A DNA stretch of 64,000 nucleotides, from positions 1-64,000 of the forward strand of contig NZ_JAABRQ010000011.1 of assembly GCF_011390835.1 (NCBI RefSeq), given 5' to 3'. Positions 25,686 to 33,840 of this stretch are shown one piece after another; positions within the stretch are counted from its first letter, which is position 1; the number at the start of each line of letters is the position of its first letter. The translations under genes were made by a program, and so were the position numbers. The DNA comes from Hydrogenophaga sp. (GTDB taxonomy: Bacteria > Pseudomonadota > Gammaproteobacteria > Burkholderiales > Burkholderiaceae_C). The notes below the pieces were generated by a model, which had not been told where the DNA came from, ran no database searches, and saw only the letters and a program-made list of their open reading frames with translations.

Positions 25686-26369
25686 TCACCGACCCAGAAC
25701 CTGTATTTGCGCCGTGGCGGGCTTGGTCACGTCGGTGCGGCCGGTGATGTTATCCACCCACTCGAGCCGCATCCGGTACGTGCCCGGCGGGGGTGAGAGG
25801 TGGACCTCGGTCTGGCCATTGGTGTAGTTTATGTCTGCGCTGCCGTTGCCACTGGTCGAGGTCATCTGGAGCTTGAAGTGACCGGTGTCAGGCACGTGCT
25901 GGTCCAGATTGGCCACGTTGAGTTTCGAGGCATGGAACTGCACCCGGAAGGGCGCGCGCACGTCGCCCTCGGGCAGCATCAGGCCGATGCCTTTGGTCTG
26001 CAGGGTTTTGGGGTCGGTTGGGTTCTTCTTGGTAACGGTGATCTTGGCCGGTTTGCTGTACACAAAGTGCGGCAGATGTTGCTGGTTGGCCAGCAGCATG
26101 CGCAGGGTGTAGGTGCCCGGCTCAAACATCAGCACGGTCTCCATCTGACCGCCACCAAAGTGGATGTATTGGTCGTTGAACGGCAACGCCTCTTTGAAAT
26201 TGAGGGGCAGGTCGCGGTTGACCAGCAGGTGGTGATGGCCCGCCTTGTCACTGGAGGCCTCGGCCACAGGCGCGAGCCCCCAGCCGCCCGAGAGGCCGAA
26301 CTTCAGCACATATGGGGTTTCGATCTGGTCACCGTCCTTCAGGTTGGTGAAGTAGGCGTCCAATTTCAA
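25686..26369 (-). CDS. DUF4399 protein lacking its usual signal peptide
   Basis: The frame encodes two DUF4399-like halves: AYFTNLKDGDQIETPYVLKF through GHHHLLVNRDLP and FNDQYIHFGGGQMETVL, then IGLMLPEGDVRAPFRVQFHAS through VHLSPPPGTYRMRLEWVD. Relatives I know are exported, with a signal peptide before the first domain. Here the in-frame upstream sequence is only the shadow of chrA. The last plausible start is a TTG at 26369 overlapping the chrA stop (TTGA), giving about 227 residues with no signal. Another in-frame ATG lies at 26426, also without a hydrophobic segment. The 5' end was probably lost by a deletion that joined it to chrA. Confidence 0.6.
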   Translation of the reverse strand: MKLDAYFTNLKDGDQIETPYVLKFGLSGGWGLAPVAEASSDKAGHHHLLVNRDLPLNFKEALPFNDQYIHFGGGQMETVLMFEPGTYTLRMLLANQQHLPHFVYSKPAKITVTKKNPTDPKTLQTKGIGLMLPEGDVRAPFRVQFHASKLNVANLDQHVPDTGHFKLQMTSTSGNGSADINYTNGQTEVHLSPPPGTYRMRLEWVDNITGRTDVTKPATAQIQVLGR

Positions 26370-27559
26370 GTGCTCAGTGCCGCGCCCGCCAGTGCACAGC
26401 CCGCTACCACGAGCCACGGCGGCCATTTCCAGCGCATCAAGGCCAGCAGCGCCGCGGCAGCCAGCAGGCCATCGTCCACGCCGTGGATCCCGCTGGTGAT
26501 CACCGGGTTCCACAGCGCGGCCAGCAGCAGACCGACCACGGCGGCGTTAATGCCCAGAAGGGCGGCGCGCACGTGGTGCTGGGCGCGCAGTTGTTCCCAG
26601 AACGGCAGGGCACCCGCGATCAGCAGGAGGGCGGGCAGGAAGATGGCGGCGAGCGCGAGGGCGCCGCCAGCCCAGCCAGTGGGCGTACCCGACAGGCTGG
26701 CGCCGAGAAACGCGGCGAAGGTGAAGAGCGGGCCGGGCACGGCTTGCGCGGCGCCGTAGCCGGCCACAAAGGCGTCGGCGCTGACCCAGCCGTTGGGCAC
26801 CACACTGGTCTGCAGCAGCGGCAACACCACATGCCCACCGCCAAAGACCAGGGCGCCAGCGCGGTAAAACGCGTCGACCACAGCCAGCGCCTGCCCGGGC
26901 AGCGCCGCGGCCAGCAGCGGCAAGCCCAGTAGCAGCGCCAAGAACAGCGCCAGCCAGGTGGCACCGGCACGCCGGCTCACGGGCACGCCCATGGGCTGGT
27001 GCGGGGTGTCTGCCGCAGGGCGAAGCCAGGCCAGCCCGACCAGCGCGGCCAGGCCGATGGCCAGCAGCTGCATCCAGGTGCTAGGCCAGGCGATGAGCAG
27101 TGCAGCGCTGGCGAGCATGAGCGCGCGGCGCGGGGTGTCGGGACAGAGGCTGAGCGCCATGCCCCAGACAGCTTGCGCCACCACCGCTACCGCCACCACC
27201 TTGAGGCCATGCAGCAGGCCGGGAGGCACCGCGTCGCCGGCTTGCGTCAGGCCGAGGGCGAGCGCGATCAGCGCAAAGGCCGAGGGCAGGGTGAAGCCGG
27301 CCCAGGCGGCCAAGGCGCCGGCGTATCCGGCGCGCGAGAGGCCCAGCGCGAGGCCGACCTGACTGCTCGCCGGGCCGGGCAAAAACTGGCACAGGGCCAC
27401 CAGGTCGGCGTAAGCTGCTTCGCTCAGCCAGCGGCGGCGCTCGACAAACTCCTGCCTGAAATAGCCCAGGTGCGCCACCGGTCCGCCGAACGAGGTGAGC
27501 CCGAGCCGCAGGAAGATCAGGAAGACCTGCCAGGCGCTGCGATCGGGCGTGGGCGTCAT
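26366..27559 (-). CDS. chrA: ChrA-type chromate/oxyanion transporter
   Basis: A 397-residue two-domain CHR transporter. Each half has the family motif: FLRLGLTSFGGPVAHLGYFR and FLPGPASSQVG in the first, FYRAGALVFGGGHVVLPLLQ and AVPGPLFTFAAFLG in the second. About ten to twelve membrane helices are predicted. ChrA expels chromate and may act on related oxyanions. The ATG overlaps the stop of the FAD oxidoreductase gene (ATGA). The C-terminus looks complete and overlaps the DUF4399 frame by four bases. Confidence 0.85.
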   Translation of the reverse strand: MTPTPDRSAWQVFLIFLRLGLTSFGGPVAHLGYFRQEFVERRRWLSEAAYADLVALCQFLPGPASSQVGLALGLSRAGYAGALAAWAGFTLPSAFALIALALGLTQAGDAVPPGLLHGLKVVAVAVVAQAVWGMALSLCPDTPRRALMLASAALLIAWPSTWMQLLAIGLAALVGLAWLRPAADTPHQPMGVPVSRRAGATWLALFLALLLGLPLLAAALPGQALAVVDAFYRAGALVFGGGHVVLPLLQTSVVPNGWVSADAFVAGYGAAQAVPGPLFTFAAFLGASLSGTPTGWAGGALALAAIFLPALLLIAGALPFWEQLRAQHHVRAALLGINAAVVGLLLAALWNPVITSGIHGVDDGLLAAAALLALMRWKWPPWLVVAGCALAGAALST

Positions 27560-28734
27560 GCGAAGGGAAGGCTGTATTTCGCCACGAAGGCGCGGTCTAT
27601 GCGGTCTTTCCAGCGCCAAGCCCAGGCACCTTCGACGTGCAACGGGCCGTAGCTGGCGATGGCGTGGCCGGCGCCGCACGACAGCAGATTGAGCGTGTGC
27701 TGCGGCGGATGGTGCGCCTTGAGCGCCTGACCTTCGTGGGCGGCGAGCAGGTTGTGCGCCAGAGGCGGGCCGGCGCGCACCGCGTAGACGCCGCTTTTGG
27801 GGTGCGTGCCGTCGGCGCGCGTGGCCACATCACCGGCAGCGAACACATTGGCGTGGCTGGTGCTCTGCTGGAAGGCGTTAACCAGCACATGGCCGGCCTC
27901 GGAGAGCGCCAGCCCGGTGCCTTGCAACCAGGGCGGCGCGTGGGTGCCGATGGCGAGGATGGGAACGTCGCAGGCCAGGGTGGCGCCGCTGCCCAGCAGC
28001 ACCTCGTGGGCCTCTACGCCCACGCAGGTTTCGCGCAATACCGTGATCTGGCGCCGCTTGAGCTGGCGCCGCACGCGACGTTGCACACCATCGCTGTAGT
28101 TGGTGGCCGCCTCGCCGCCGCCTGTGATGAGGGTGAAGCGCGCCGCCCTGTGACCGGCCTGGCGCAGGCATTGTTCGGCCGCAAATAGCAGCTCCAGCCC
28201 GGCCGCGCCGGCGCCCACCACCACCACTGACACCGGCTTCTCGTCGGCTAGCGCCAGTACCTGAGGCCACAGTGCGGCGAAGGCTTCTATCGGACGCACG
28301 ATGAGCGCGCGTGCGGCTGCACCGGGCATCTCGGCTTCCAGGCGCTCGCGGTCGATGACGGCGCCAGTGTCGATGGACAGCAGGTCGTAACGCAGGTCGG
28401 GCGGCACGATGTCGTTGACGTTGTGGCTCTTGCCTGCCGGGCTGAGGCGAACGCGCTGGTCGGCAGCGTCGATGCCGGTGCAGCGCGCCTGCACCCACTT
28501 TGCGCCGGCAGCGCGCAACAGCGGCTCCAGCGGGATCTGGCATTCGGCCGCGCTGTAGCGGCCCGCCACAAAGCCTGGTGTCATGCCGCTGTAGGTCTGG
28601 AACGGATAGGGCGTGACCACGGTCACGTCCAGATCCGCCGGGCGGTTCTGCGCCAGCCGGGCCAATACATGCACATGGGCATGTCCGGCGCCAAGCAGCA
28701 GAAGTTTCTTGATGCCGGTGGGTTGCATGAGCAT
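27556..28734 (-). CDS. FAD-dependent pyridine nucleotide-disulfide oxidoreductase of the SelD-fusion type
   Basis: A 392-residue flavoprotein with FAD site LLLGAGHAHVHVL at the N-terminus, TPYPFQTYSGMTPGFVAGRY, NAD site VVVGAGAAGLEL and the second FAD motif VFAAGDVATR. It resembles type II NADH dehydrogenases. More specifically it matches the family found as the N-terminal half of bifunctional proteins whose C-terminal half is SelD. Here it stands alone, 4.5 kb from selD and coupled to chrA. A role in selenium or sulfur redox is inference. Start ATGs at 28734 and 28728 are both possible; no ribosome-binding site is clear. Confidence 0.75.
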   Translation of the reverse strand: MLMQPTGIKKLLLLGAGHAHVHVLARLAQNRPADLDVTVVTPYPFQTYSGMTPGFVAGRYSAAECQIPLEPLLRAAGAKWVQARCTGIDAADQRVRLSPAGKSHNVNDIVPPDLRYDLLSIDTGAVIDRERLEAEMPGAAARALIVRPIEAFAALWPQVLALADEKPVSVVVVGAGAAGLELLFAAEQCLRQAGHRAARFTLITGGGEAATNYSDGVQRRVRRQLKRRQITVLRETCVGVEAHEVLLGSGATLACDVPILAIGTHAPPWLQGTGLALSEAGHVLVNAFQQSTSHANVFAAGDVATRADGTHPKSGVYAVRAGPPLAHNLLAAHEGQALKAHHPPQHTLNLLSCGAGHAIASYGPLHVEGAWAWRWKDRIDRAFVAKYSLPFA

Positions 28735-28815
28735 GGATGTTAGCCGGGTGGCAGGCCACGCCCGCAAAGACTGCGGCCCGGGACCGCAGCGATGGGCAAC
28801 TGTCGTGCCGTCCCC

Positions 28816-28877
28816 AGGCAAGCCCAGCTCCCCAAGGGGCAGTGACCCGCGCAGCGGTGGAGCGTAGGGGCTTGCCT
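28816..28877. repeat. 10-bp perfect inverted repeat with 42-base loop
   Basis: AGGCAAGCCC (28816-28825) is the exact reverse complement of 28868-28877. The right arm overlaps the stop codon of the minus-strand DUF3047 gene, so the structure would form right after its translation end. There is no T tract; a folding element or a factor-dependent terminator are both possible. Confidence 0.45.
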
Positions 28878-29637
28878 ATCGCCCCCAGCGCAGGTCGACC
28901 ACCCAACCCAGGCTCCGGCTGGCGGTGTTGTCGCTGTCGGCACCGATCAACACCGTGTTCACCGGTGGTAGGTCGGCGTCCGGCGCCTGCGCGCCTTGCG
29001 GCAGTTCGTCGGCGAACAGGGCGGCGAAGTCTTGTGCCACGTCGCGCGACTCGCTCACCCAGCGCTCCAGCGGGGCATCGCGGCCTCGCAGGCTGATGAA
29101 GCGCACGCGCCGGGTGTAGGGGTTGGCGCCCTGCACGCCCGAGGCGCCCGCGCTGTCCCACACATAGCAAAGCGTGGCGGCGGGCAGCGGCGCGCCGCTC
29201 ACGCTGCGGGCGACGCGCAACAGGGTGCGCTCGATGAAAGGCACGCGGTCCAGAGAGTGGTCGAACATCACGCACACCTTGAGGGCGGCGTCGTCGCCGG
29301 CCTTGCTCAGCAGGTCGGGCGCGGAGCGGCCGCCGGTGAGCGGTTCATCGAGCCGCCAGCGCCATTGCAGCCGCGCCGGTGCCGGGCCTCGCCAGCCATT
29401 GACCCAGGTGCCGTAGGAGCGGTCGGTGACGACCTTGAGTGCGGGCTCGCCGCCCACCACACCAGCCTCGAAGCGCGTGGGCGGTATCTCAGCCTGGTTT
29501 TTGGGGAAACCCACGAAGCGCCATTCGGTGGACAGCGCATCGCCGCCTTGCAGCAACGGGGACAGGGGGAGGATGGTCTGCGCCAACACGGCCGCAGCGC
29601 AGCTCGCCAACATTGCGGCCAGGGTGACGCGCTTCAC
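28876..29637 (-). CDS. DUF3047 secreted protein
   Basis: A 253-residue protein with a signal peptide (KRVTLAAMLASCAAAVLA). The DUF3047 domain is recognised by TRFEAGVVGGEPALKV, LQWRWRLDEP, CVMFDHSLDRVPF, LCYVWDS and RFISLRGRDAPLERWV, ending with NTASRSLGWVVDLRW. The function is unknown; the fold is probably a beta-sandwich. The GTG at 29637 lies two bases after the DUF547 stop and gives a full signal sequence; an ATG at 29613 would cut it short. It belongs to the operon with DUF547 and possibly the VTT-reductase gene upstream. Confidence 0.75.
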   Translation of the reverse strand: MKRVTLAAMLASCAAAVLAQTILPLSPLLQGGDALSTEWRFVGFPKNQAEIPPTRFEAGVVGGEPALKVVTDRSYGTWVNGWRGPAPARLQWRWRLDEPLTGGRSAPDLLSKAGDDAALKVCVMFDHSLDRVPFIERTLLRVARSVSGAPLPAATLCYVWDSAGASGVQGANPYTRRVRFISLRGRDAPLERWVSESRDVAQDFAALFADELPQGAQAPDADLPPVNTVLIGADSDNTASRSLGWVVDLRWGR

Positions 29638-29639
29638 GC

Positions 29640-30473
29640 TCAGCGACCCACGTCGTTGAGCGACCAGTCGTAGTCGAGGTAGCTCACGGGCAGGCTCCTG
29701 GCGCGCAATGCAGCTTGTTCTTCGGGCCTGTCGCTCAGCTGCTCGGCATAGGCGGCAAACACGTCTTCCACCTGCTTGAAGCCGCGGTAGCCGCTGTTGA
29801 AGTCTTCCTTGAACCATTTGAAGATGGAACTGACCTCGACCTTGCCACTGCGCACGCGGTTGCGCGTGCGGTCGGCCATGAAGCGGCGCATGCCGTCTTC
29901 GAGCTGGGCTTCGAGCTGGCTCGCGGTGAAGGCTTCGTCGCGCAATGCGGGGCAGCCGATGCTGGCGCAGTTGACGGCGGCGTGCACACGCGGCTCCTTG
30001 TAGACCGGGCGCAGCTGTTCGTGCTCGACCCAGTCCAGATGCCGTTCGCCACCCAGCAGGGTGAAGAACTCCTTTTTCCATGGCGACTGGAACAGCGAAC
30101 CCAGGTCCTTGATCGACTTGAGGTCGGGGTACTTCGTGAGGATGAGCTCGACGGTGAAGGCGTTGTAGGCATTGATCAGAAACGCCATCTGCTGCGGCTT
30201 GCTCCAGCCATCGAACGTGGCCCTGGGCACGGCGCTGAGCGTTGCTAGCACACCCTTGAGCGCTGCGCGGTCGGCCGCAAAAGCTTTGTAATTGACCTGC
30301 GACTGCTTGCCATCGGGCAACCAGCGCACGTGCTTGTTCAACAGCGTGTTCCAAGCGGTGTACTGGTGGTCGAATCCGGCCTGGGCGAAGGCACTCAGCG
30401 GCAGCAACGTAGCGCTGGCCAGCGCGGTCATCAGACCGAGGGTGTGGCGACGGGTGGTGGGCTGTGAGTTCAT
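29640..30473 (-). CDS. DUF547 secreted protein
   Basis: A 277-residue protein with a signal sequence (TTRRHTLGLMTALASATLL, twin Arg) and a DUF547 domain: NYKAFAADRAALKGVLATLS, FLINAYNAFTVELIL, VHAAVNCASIGCPALRDEAF with the conserved Cys and His, and SSIFKWFKEDF. The family's activity is unknown; the Cys/His arrangement has suggested hydrolase or ligase-like chemistry. The start ATG at 30473 is 35 bases after the stop of the VTT-reductase gene. Confidence 0.8.
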   Translation of the reverse strand: MNSQPTTRRHTLGLMTALASATLLPLSAFAQAGFDHQYTAWNTLLNKHVRWLPDGKQSQVNYKAFAADRAALKGVLATLSAVPRATFDGWSKPQQMAFLINAYNAFTVELILTKYPDLKSIKDLGSLFQSPWKKEFFTLLGGERHLDWVEHEQLRPVYKEPRVHAAVNCASIGCPALRDEAFTASQLEAQLEDGMRRFMADRTRNRVRSGKVEVSSIFKWFKEDFNSGYRGFKQVEDVFAAYAEQLSDRPEEQAALRARSLPVSYLDYDWSLNDVGR

Positions 30474-30508
30474 GGTGTGGACCTTCGATGCAGATGCAGG
30501 CAGTGGGT

Positions 30509-32677
30509 TCAACCGCGGCGCCAGTCGTGGAACTTTTTCACCCACACCAGCAGCTTTTCTGGCGCATGGGCGCGCTTCCACTCGCCGGCGGCGTATTTGT
30601 TGGCCTCGGCCAGGGTGGGGTAGGTGTGGATGGTGCCCAGGATCTTGTTCAGACCCAGGCCGTGCTTCATCGCCAGCACATACTCGGCCAGCAGGTCACC
30701 CGCGTGCGTGCCCACGATGGTCACGCCCAGGATGGTGTCCTTGCCCGGCACGGTGAGCACCTTCACGAAGCCATGCGCCTCGCTGTCGGCAATCGCGCGG
30801 TCGAGGTCGTCGATGCCGTACTTGGTGACTTCGTAGGCAATGCTCTTTTCCTTGGCTTCCTGTTCATTGAGGCCGACACGCGCCACCTCAGGGTCGATGA
30901 AGGTAGCCCAAGGGATGACCGAGTAGTCGGCCTTGAACTTCTTGAAGTCGCCGAACAGCGCATTCACGGCCGCGTACCAGGCCTGGTGCGACGCCACGTG
31001 GGTGAACTGGTAAGGCCCGGCCACGTCGCCCGCGGCGAAGATGTTCGGGTACAGCGTTTCCAGGTACTCGTTGGTCTCCACCACGCGGCTCGTCGGGACG
31101 CCGATGTCTTCCAGGCCGTAGCCGGTGAGGCGGGCACTGCGGCCCACGGCGCACAGCAGCTGGTCAAAGGCGATGCGCTGTTCCTGCCCTTCATTCTCGA
31201 CGATCAGCGTTTTTTCGCCATCGATGGTTTCGCAACGCAGCGCCTTGTGGCCCACGCGCACGTCCACGCCATCGGCCTGCAGTGCCTGCTTGGCCAACTC
31301 GCTCACCTCTTCGTCCTCCCGCGCCATGATGCGCGGGCCCATTTCCACCTGCGTCACCTGGGAACCCAGGCGCGCAAAGCTTTGTGCCAGCTCGGAGCCG
31401 ATGGGGCCACCGCCCAGCACGACCAGGCGCTTGGGCACCTCATCCAGCTTCGCGAACTCGTCCCACAGCGTGTCGCTGGTGACATAACCCACGTCGTCCA
31501 GGCCGGGCAGTGGCGGCACAAAAGGGCGCGCACCAGCGGCGATCACGATGCTGCGCGCGGTCAGCGTCTGTTTTCCACCGTCGTTGAGCGCGATCTCAAC
31601 CGTCCAGGGGTTGACCAGCTTGGCATAGCCTTGCAGCACCTCGACGCCTAGCCCGGTGTAGCGCTCCACACTGTCGTGCGGCTCGATGGCTTTGATGACA
31701 TCGTGGATGCGCTGCATCACGGTCTTGAAGCTGAACGTGGGCGTGGTGTCAGACAGACCGTATTTCTCGCCATGGCGCATCTGGCTGGCCAGCTTGGCGC
31801 TCTTGATCAGCGCTTTGCTGGGCACACAGCCGTAGTTCAGGCAGTCGCCGCCCATCTTGTGGGCCTCGATCAGCGTCACCTTGGCCTTCACCGCAGCGGC
31901 GATGTATGCCGACACCAGACCACCCGCGCCGGCGCCGATCACGATCAGGTTGCGGTCAAACGACGAGGGCTTCACGTCCGCCCAGCGCGCGTAGACCTTG
32001 CGTTTTTTTACCGCTTCGACGATCTTGCGCGCAATCAGCGGGAAGATGCCAAGCAACACAAAAGAACCGATCAACCCGGGGCTCAGAATGCCTTTCAGGG
32101 ACTCAATCTGCGCCAGCTGTGTGCCCGCATTCACGTACACCAGCGTACCCGCTAGCATGCCGACCTGGCTCACCCAGTAGAAGGTGCGCGCCTTCATCTT
32201 CGTCAGACCCATGAGCAGGTTGATGACGAAAAACGGCACCACCGGAATCAGCCGCAGCGTGAACAGGTAGAACGCGCCGTCTTTTTCCACGCCGCGGTTG
32301 ATTTCTACTAGGCGCTTACCAAACTTGTCTTCTACCGTGCTGCCCAGCACGAAGCGCGATACCAGAAACGCCAGCGTGGCGCCAATGCTGGAAGCGAACG
32401 ACACGATCACGGTACCCCAGAACAGTCCAAAGATCGCGCCACCGGCCAGCGTGATGATGGCCGCACCGGGTAGCGACAGCGCAGTGGCGGCCACATAGAT
32501 CAGGAAGTAAGCGCCGGCCACCTGCAGCGGCTGGCTCGCATACAGCTCGGCGAAGCTGGTCTGGCTCTGTTTGAGGTAGTCCAGGCTCAGGAAGCGACCC
32601 AGGTCGAAGAAAAAGAAGGCGCCGATGCCCAGAGCCAGGGCGATCAGCAGTAAGACTTTGCGAAGATTCACGACCAT
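30509..32677 (-). CDS. VTT (TVP38/DedA-like) membrane domain fused to mercuric-reductase-like flavoprotein
   Basis: A 722-residue fusion. Residues 1-230 form a VTT/SNARE-associated membrane domain (YVAATALSLPGAAIITLAGGA, LRLIPVVPFFVINLLMG). From 240 onward there is a pyridine nucleotide-disulfide oxidoreductase: FAD site IVIGAGAGGLVSA (residues about 246-258), redox disulfide Cys279/Cys284 (GGDCLNYGCVPSKA), NAD site VVLGGGPIGSELA, FAAGDVAGP, and a C-terminal dimerisation domain with HTYPTLAEA. The C-terminal Cys pair of MerA is absent, so reduction of mercury is unlikely; the membrane-anchored dithiol reductase substrate is unknown. AAGGAC directly precedes the ATG. Confidence 0.85.
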   Translation of the reverse strand: MVVNLRKVLLLIALALGIGAFFFFDLGRFLSLDYLKQSQTSFAELYASQPLQVAGAYFLIYVAATALSLPGAAIITLAGGAIFGLFWGTVIVSFASSIGATLAFLVSRFVLGSTVEDKFGKRLVEINRGVEKDGAFYLFTLRLIPVVPFFVINLLMGLTKMKARTFYWVSQVGMLAGTLVYVNAGTQLAQIESLKGILSPGLIGSFVLLGIFPLIARKIVEAVKKRKVYARWADVKPSSFDRNLIVIGAGAGGLVSAYIAAAVKAKVTLIEAHKMGGDCLNYGCVPSKALIKSAKLASQMRHGEKYGLSDTTPTFSFKTVMQRIHDVIKAIEPHDSVERYTGLGVEVLQGYAKLVNPWTVEIALNDGGKQTLTARSIVIAAGARPFVPPLPGLDDVGYVTSDTLWDEFAKLDEVPKRLVVLGGGPIGSELAQSFARLGSQVTQVEMGPRIMAREDEEVSELAKQALQADGVDVRVGHKALRCETIDGEKTLIVENEGQEQRIAFDQLLCAVGRSARLTGYGLEDIGVPTSRVVETNEYLETLYPNIFAAGDVAGPYQFTHVASHQAWYAAVNALFGDFKKFKADYSVIPWATFIDPEVARVGLNEQEAKEKSIAYEVTKYGIDDLDRAIADSEAHGFVKVLTVPGKDTILGVTIVGTHAGDLLAEYVLAMKHGLGLNKILGTIHTYPTLAEANKYAAGEWKRAHAPEKLLVWVKKFHDWRRG

Positions 32678-32771
32678 GTCCTTGTGGGTTGTTGTGATTG
32701 AGTCGATGGCGTGAGGCCATTCTTACACCCCATGTAGCCCACTTCCGAACCGCCAGCGATACTGTTTGCAC

Positions 32772-33830
32772 ATGTCCAGCCGCTCTTCTTTGTTGTCCGA
32801 CTTGCAGGCTGCGCTGTTCCGCGCGCAGCACCCGCTGCGCGGCTGCGATCTGCAAGCTTTGCCTGACAAGGGTCTGGCGCACGACCATGTGCGTCTGGTG
32901 GGCAGCGGCTGGCTTGCGCGCGTGCCCAAGCAAAGCCAGATGGGGCTGGACGCAGCTCACAACCTGGCCTACCAGCGCGCCTGCTTCGAGCGCGCGGCCC
33001 TCAGCGGCCACACACCGGCGCTGTACGGCGTATTGCCGCCATCAGACCAATTGCCACGCGGTGCATTGCTGGTGCAGGAGATCGAAGGCCGCGCTGCTCG
33101 TCTGCCGCAGGACCTGGGCGCCATCGTCGCGGCGCTTGCGGCCATTCATGCTCTGCCTCTGCCCGAGGCATCTCACCGGGCCCCGCTGCTCGCAGCGGCC
33201 GATCCGCTGCGGGATCTGCACCAGGAAATCAGCGCACAGGCGCAGCATCTGAGCGCAGCCCGCGTACCACCCTCCGTGGCCGCCGCGGTGGCGGCTGAGT
33301 TGCAGTCGCTGGCTGCCCTCTGCGCCCAGCCGGTCCGCCCGCCGAGTCACCTGATCGCGTTTGATGGCCACCCCGGCAACTTCATCGTGCGAGCCGACGG
33401 ATCGGCGGTGCTTGTGGATCTGGAGAAGTGCCGCTACAGCCACCCCGGCCTGGACTTGGCCCACGCGACGCTCTACACATCCACCACCTGGGATGTGGCG
33501 ACCCACGCGGTGCTCAGCCTGAGCGAGGTCGCGTTCGCCTACCATGCCTGGCGCCAGGCGATGGGCCCGGCGGCGGAAGCGGCCCTGCCCTGGGCGGTGC
33601 CGCTGCGCCGGGCCATGTGGTTGTGGTCGGTCACCTGGTGTGCCAAGTGGCGCGTGCTGGCTCGTCAATCGTCGAGCACCTCGTCGGCCGGTGAGGACTG
33701 GTCGGTCGAACTCAGTGACAGCGAGCTGATCCAACATGTGCGTGACCGCGTCGACCATTACCTCAGCGCCCCGGTGGTTGAACGCGTGTGCTTGGAATTT
33801 GACGCGCTGGATCGAGCGCTCACTGCATGA
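32772..33830 (+). CDS. aminoglycoside-phosphotransferase-like kinase
   Basis: A 352-residue protein of the APH/choline-kinase-like fold. The catalytic loop reads FDGHPGNFIV (family HxDxxxxN has become D-G-H-P-G-N), followed by VLVDLEKCRY at the metal-binding position (DxE). The N-lobe region is weakly conserved (HVRLVGSGWLARVP). It probably phosphorylates a small hydroxyl compound; antibiotic resistance is not implied. The ATG at 32772 is preferred over a TTG two codons upstream. The glycosyltransferase fusion follows after 10 bases. Confidence 0.7.
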   Translation: MSSRSSLLSDLQAALFRAQHPLRGCDLQALPDKGLAHDHVRLVGSGWLARVPKQSQMGLDAAHNLAYQRACFERAALSGHTPALYGVLPPSDQLPRGALLVQEIEGRAARLPQDLGAIVAALAAIHALPLPEASHRAPLLAAADPLRDLHQEISAQAQHLSAARVPPSVAAAVAAELQSLAALCAQPVRPPSHLIAFDGHPGNFIVRADGSAVLVDLEKCRYSHPGLDLAHATLYTSTTWDVATHAVLSLSEVAFAYHAWRQAMGPAAEAALPWAVPLRRAMWLWSVTWCAKWRVLARQSSSTSSAGEDWSVELSDSELIQHVRDRVDHYLSAPVVERVCLEFDALDRALTA

Positions 33831-33840
33831 GGCCGCTTGC

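Noticed and set aside
30509..32677. Mercury resistance (merA)
   Set aside because: The C-terminal Cys pair, the heavy-metal-binding N-terminal domain and other mer genes are absent.
32772..33830. Aminoglycoside resistance gene
   Set aside because: Only the general kinase fold is seen and the catalytic loop is divergent; the context is a metabolic transferase operon.
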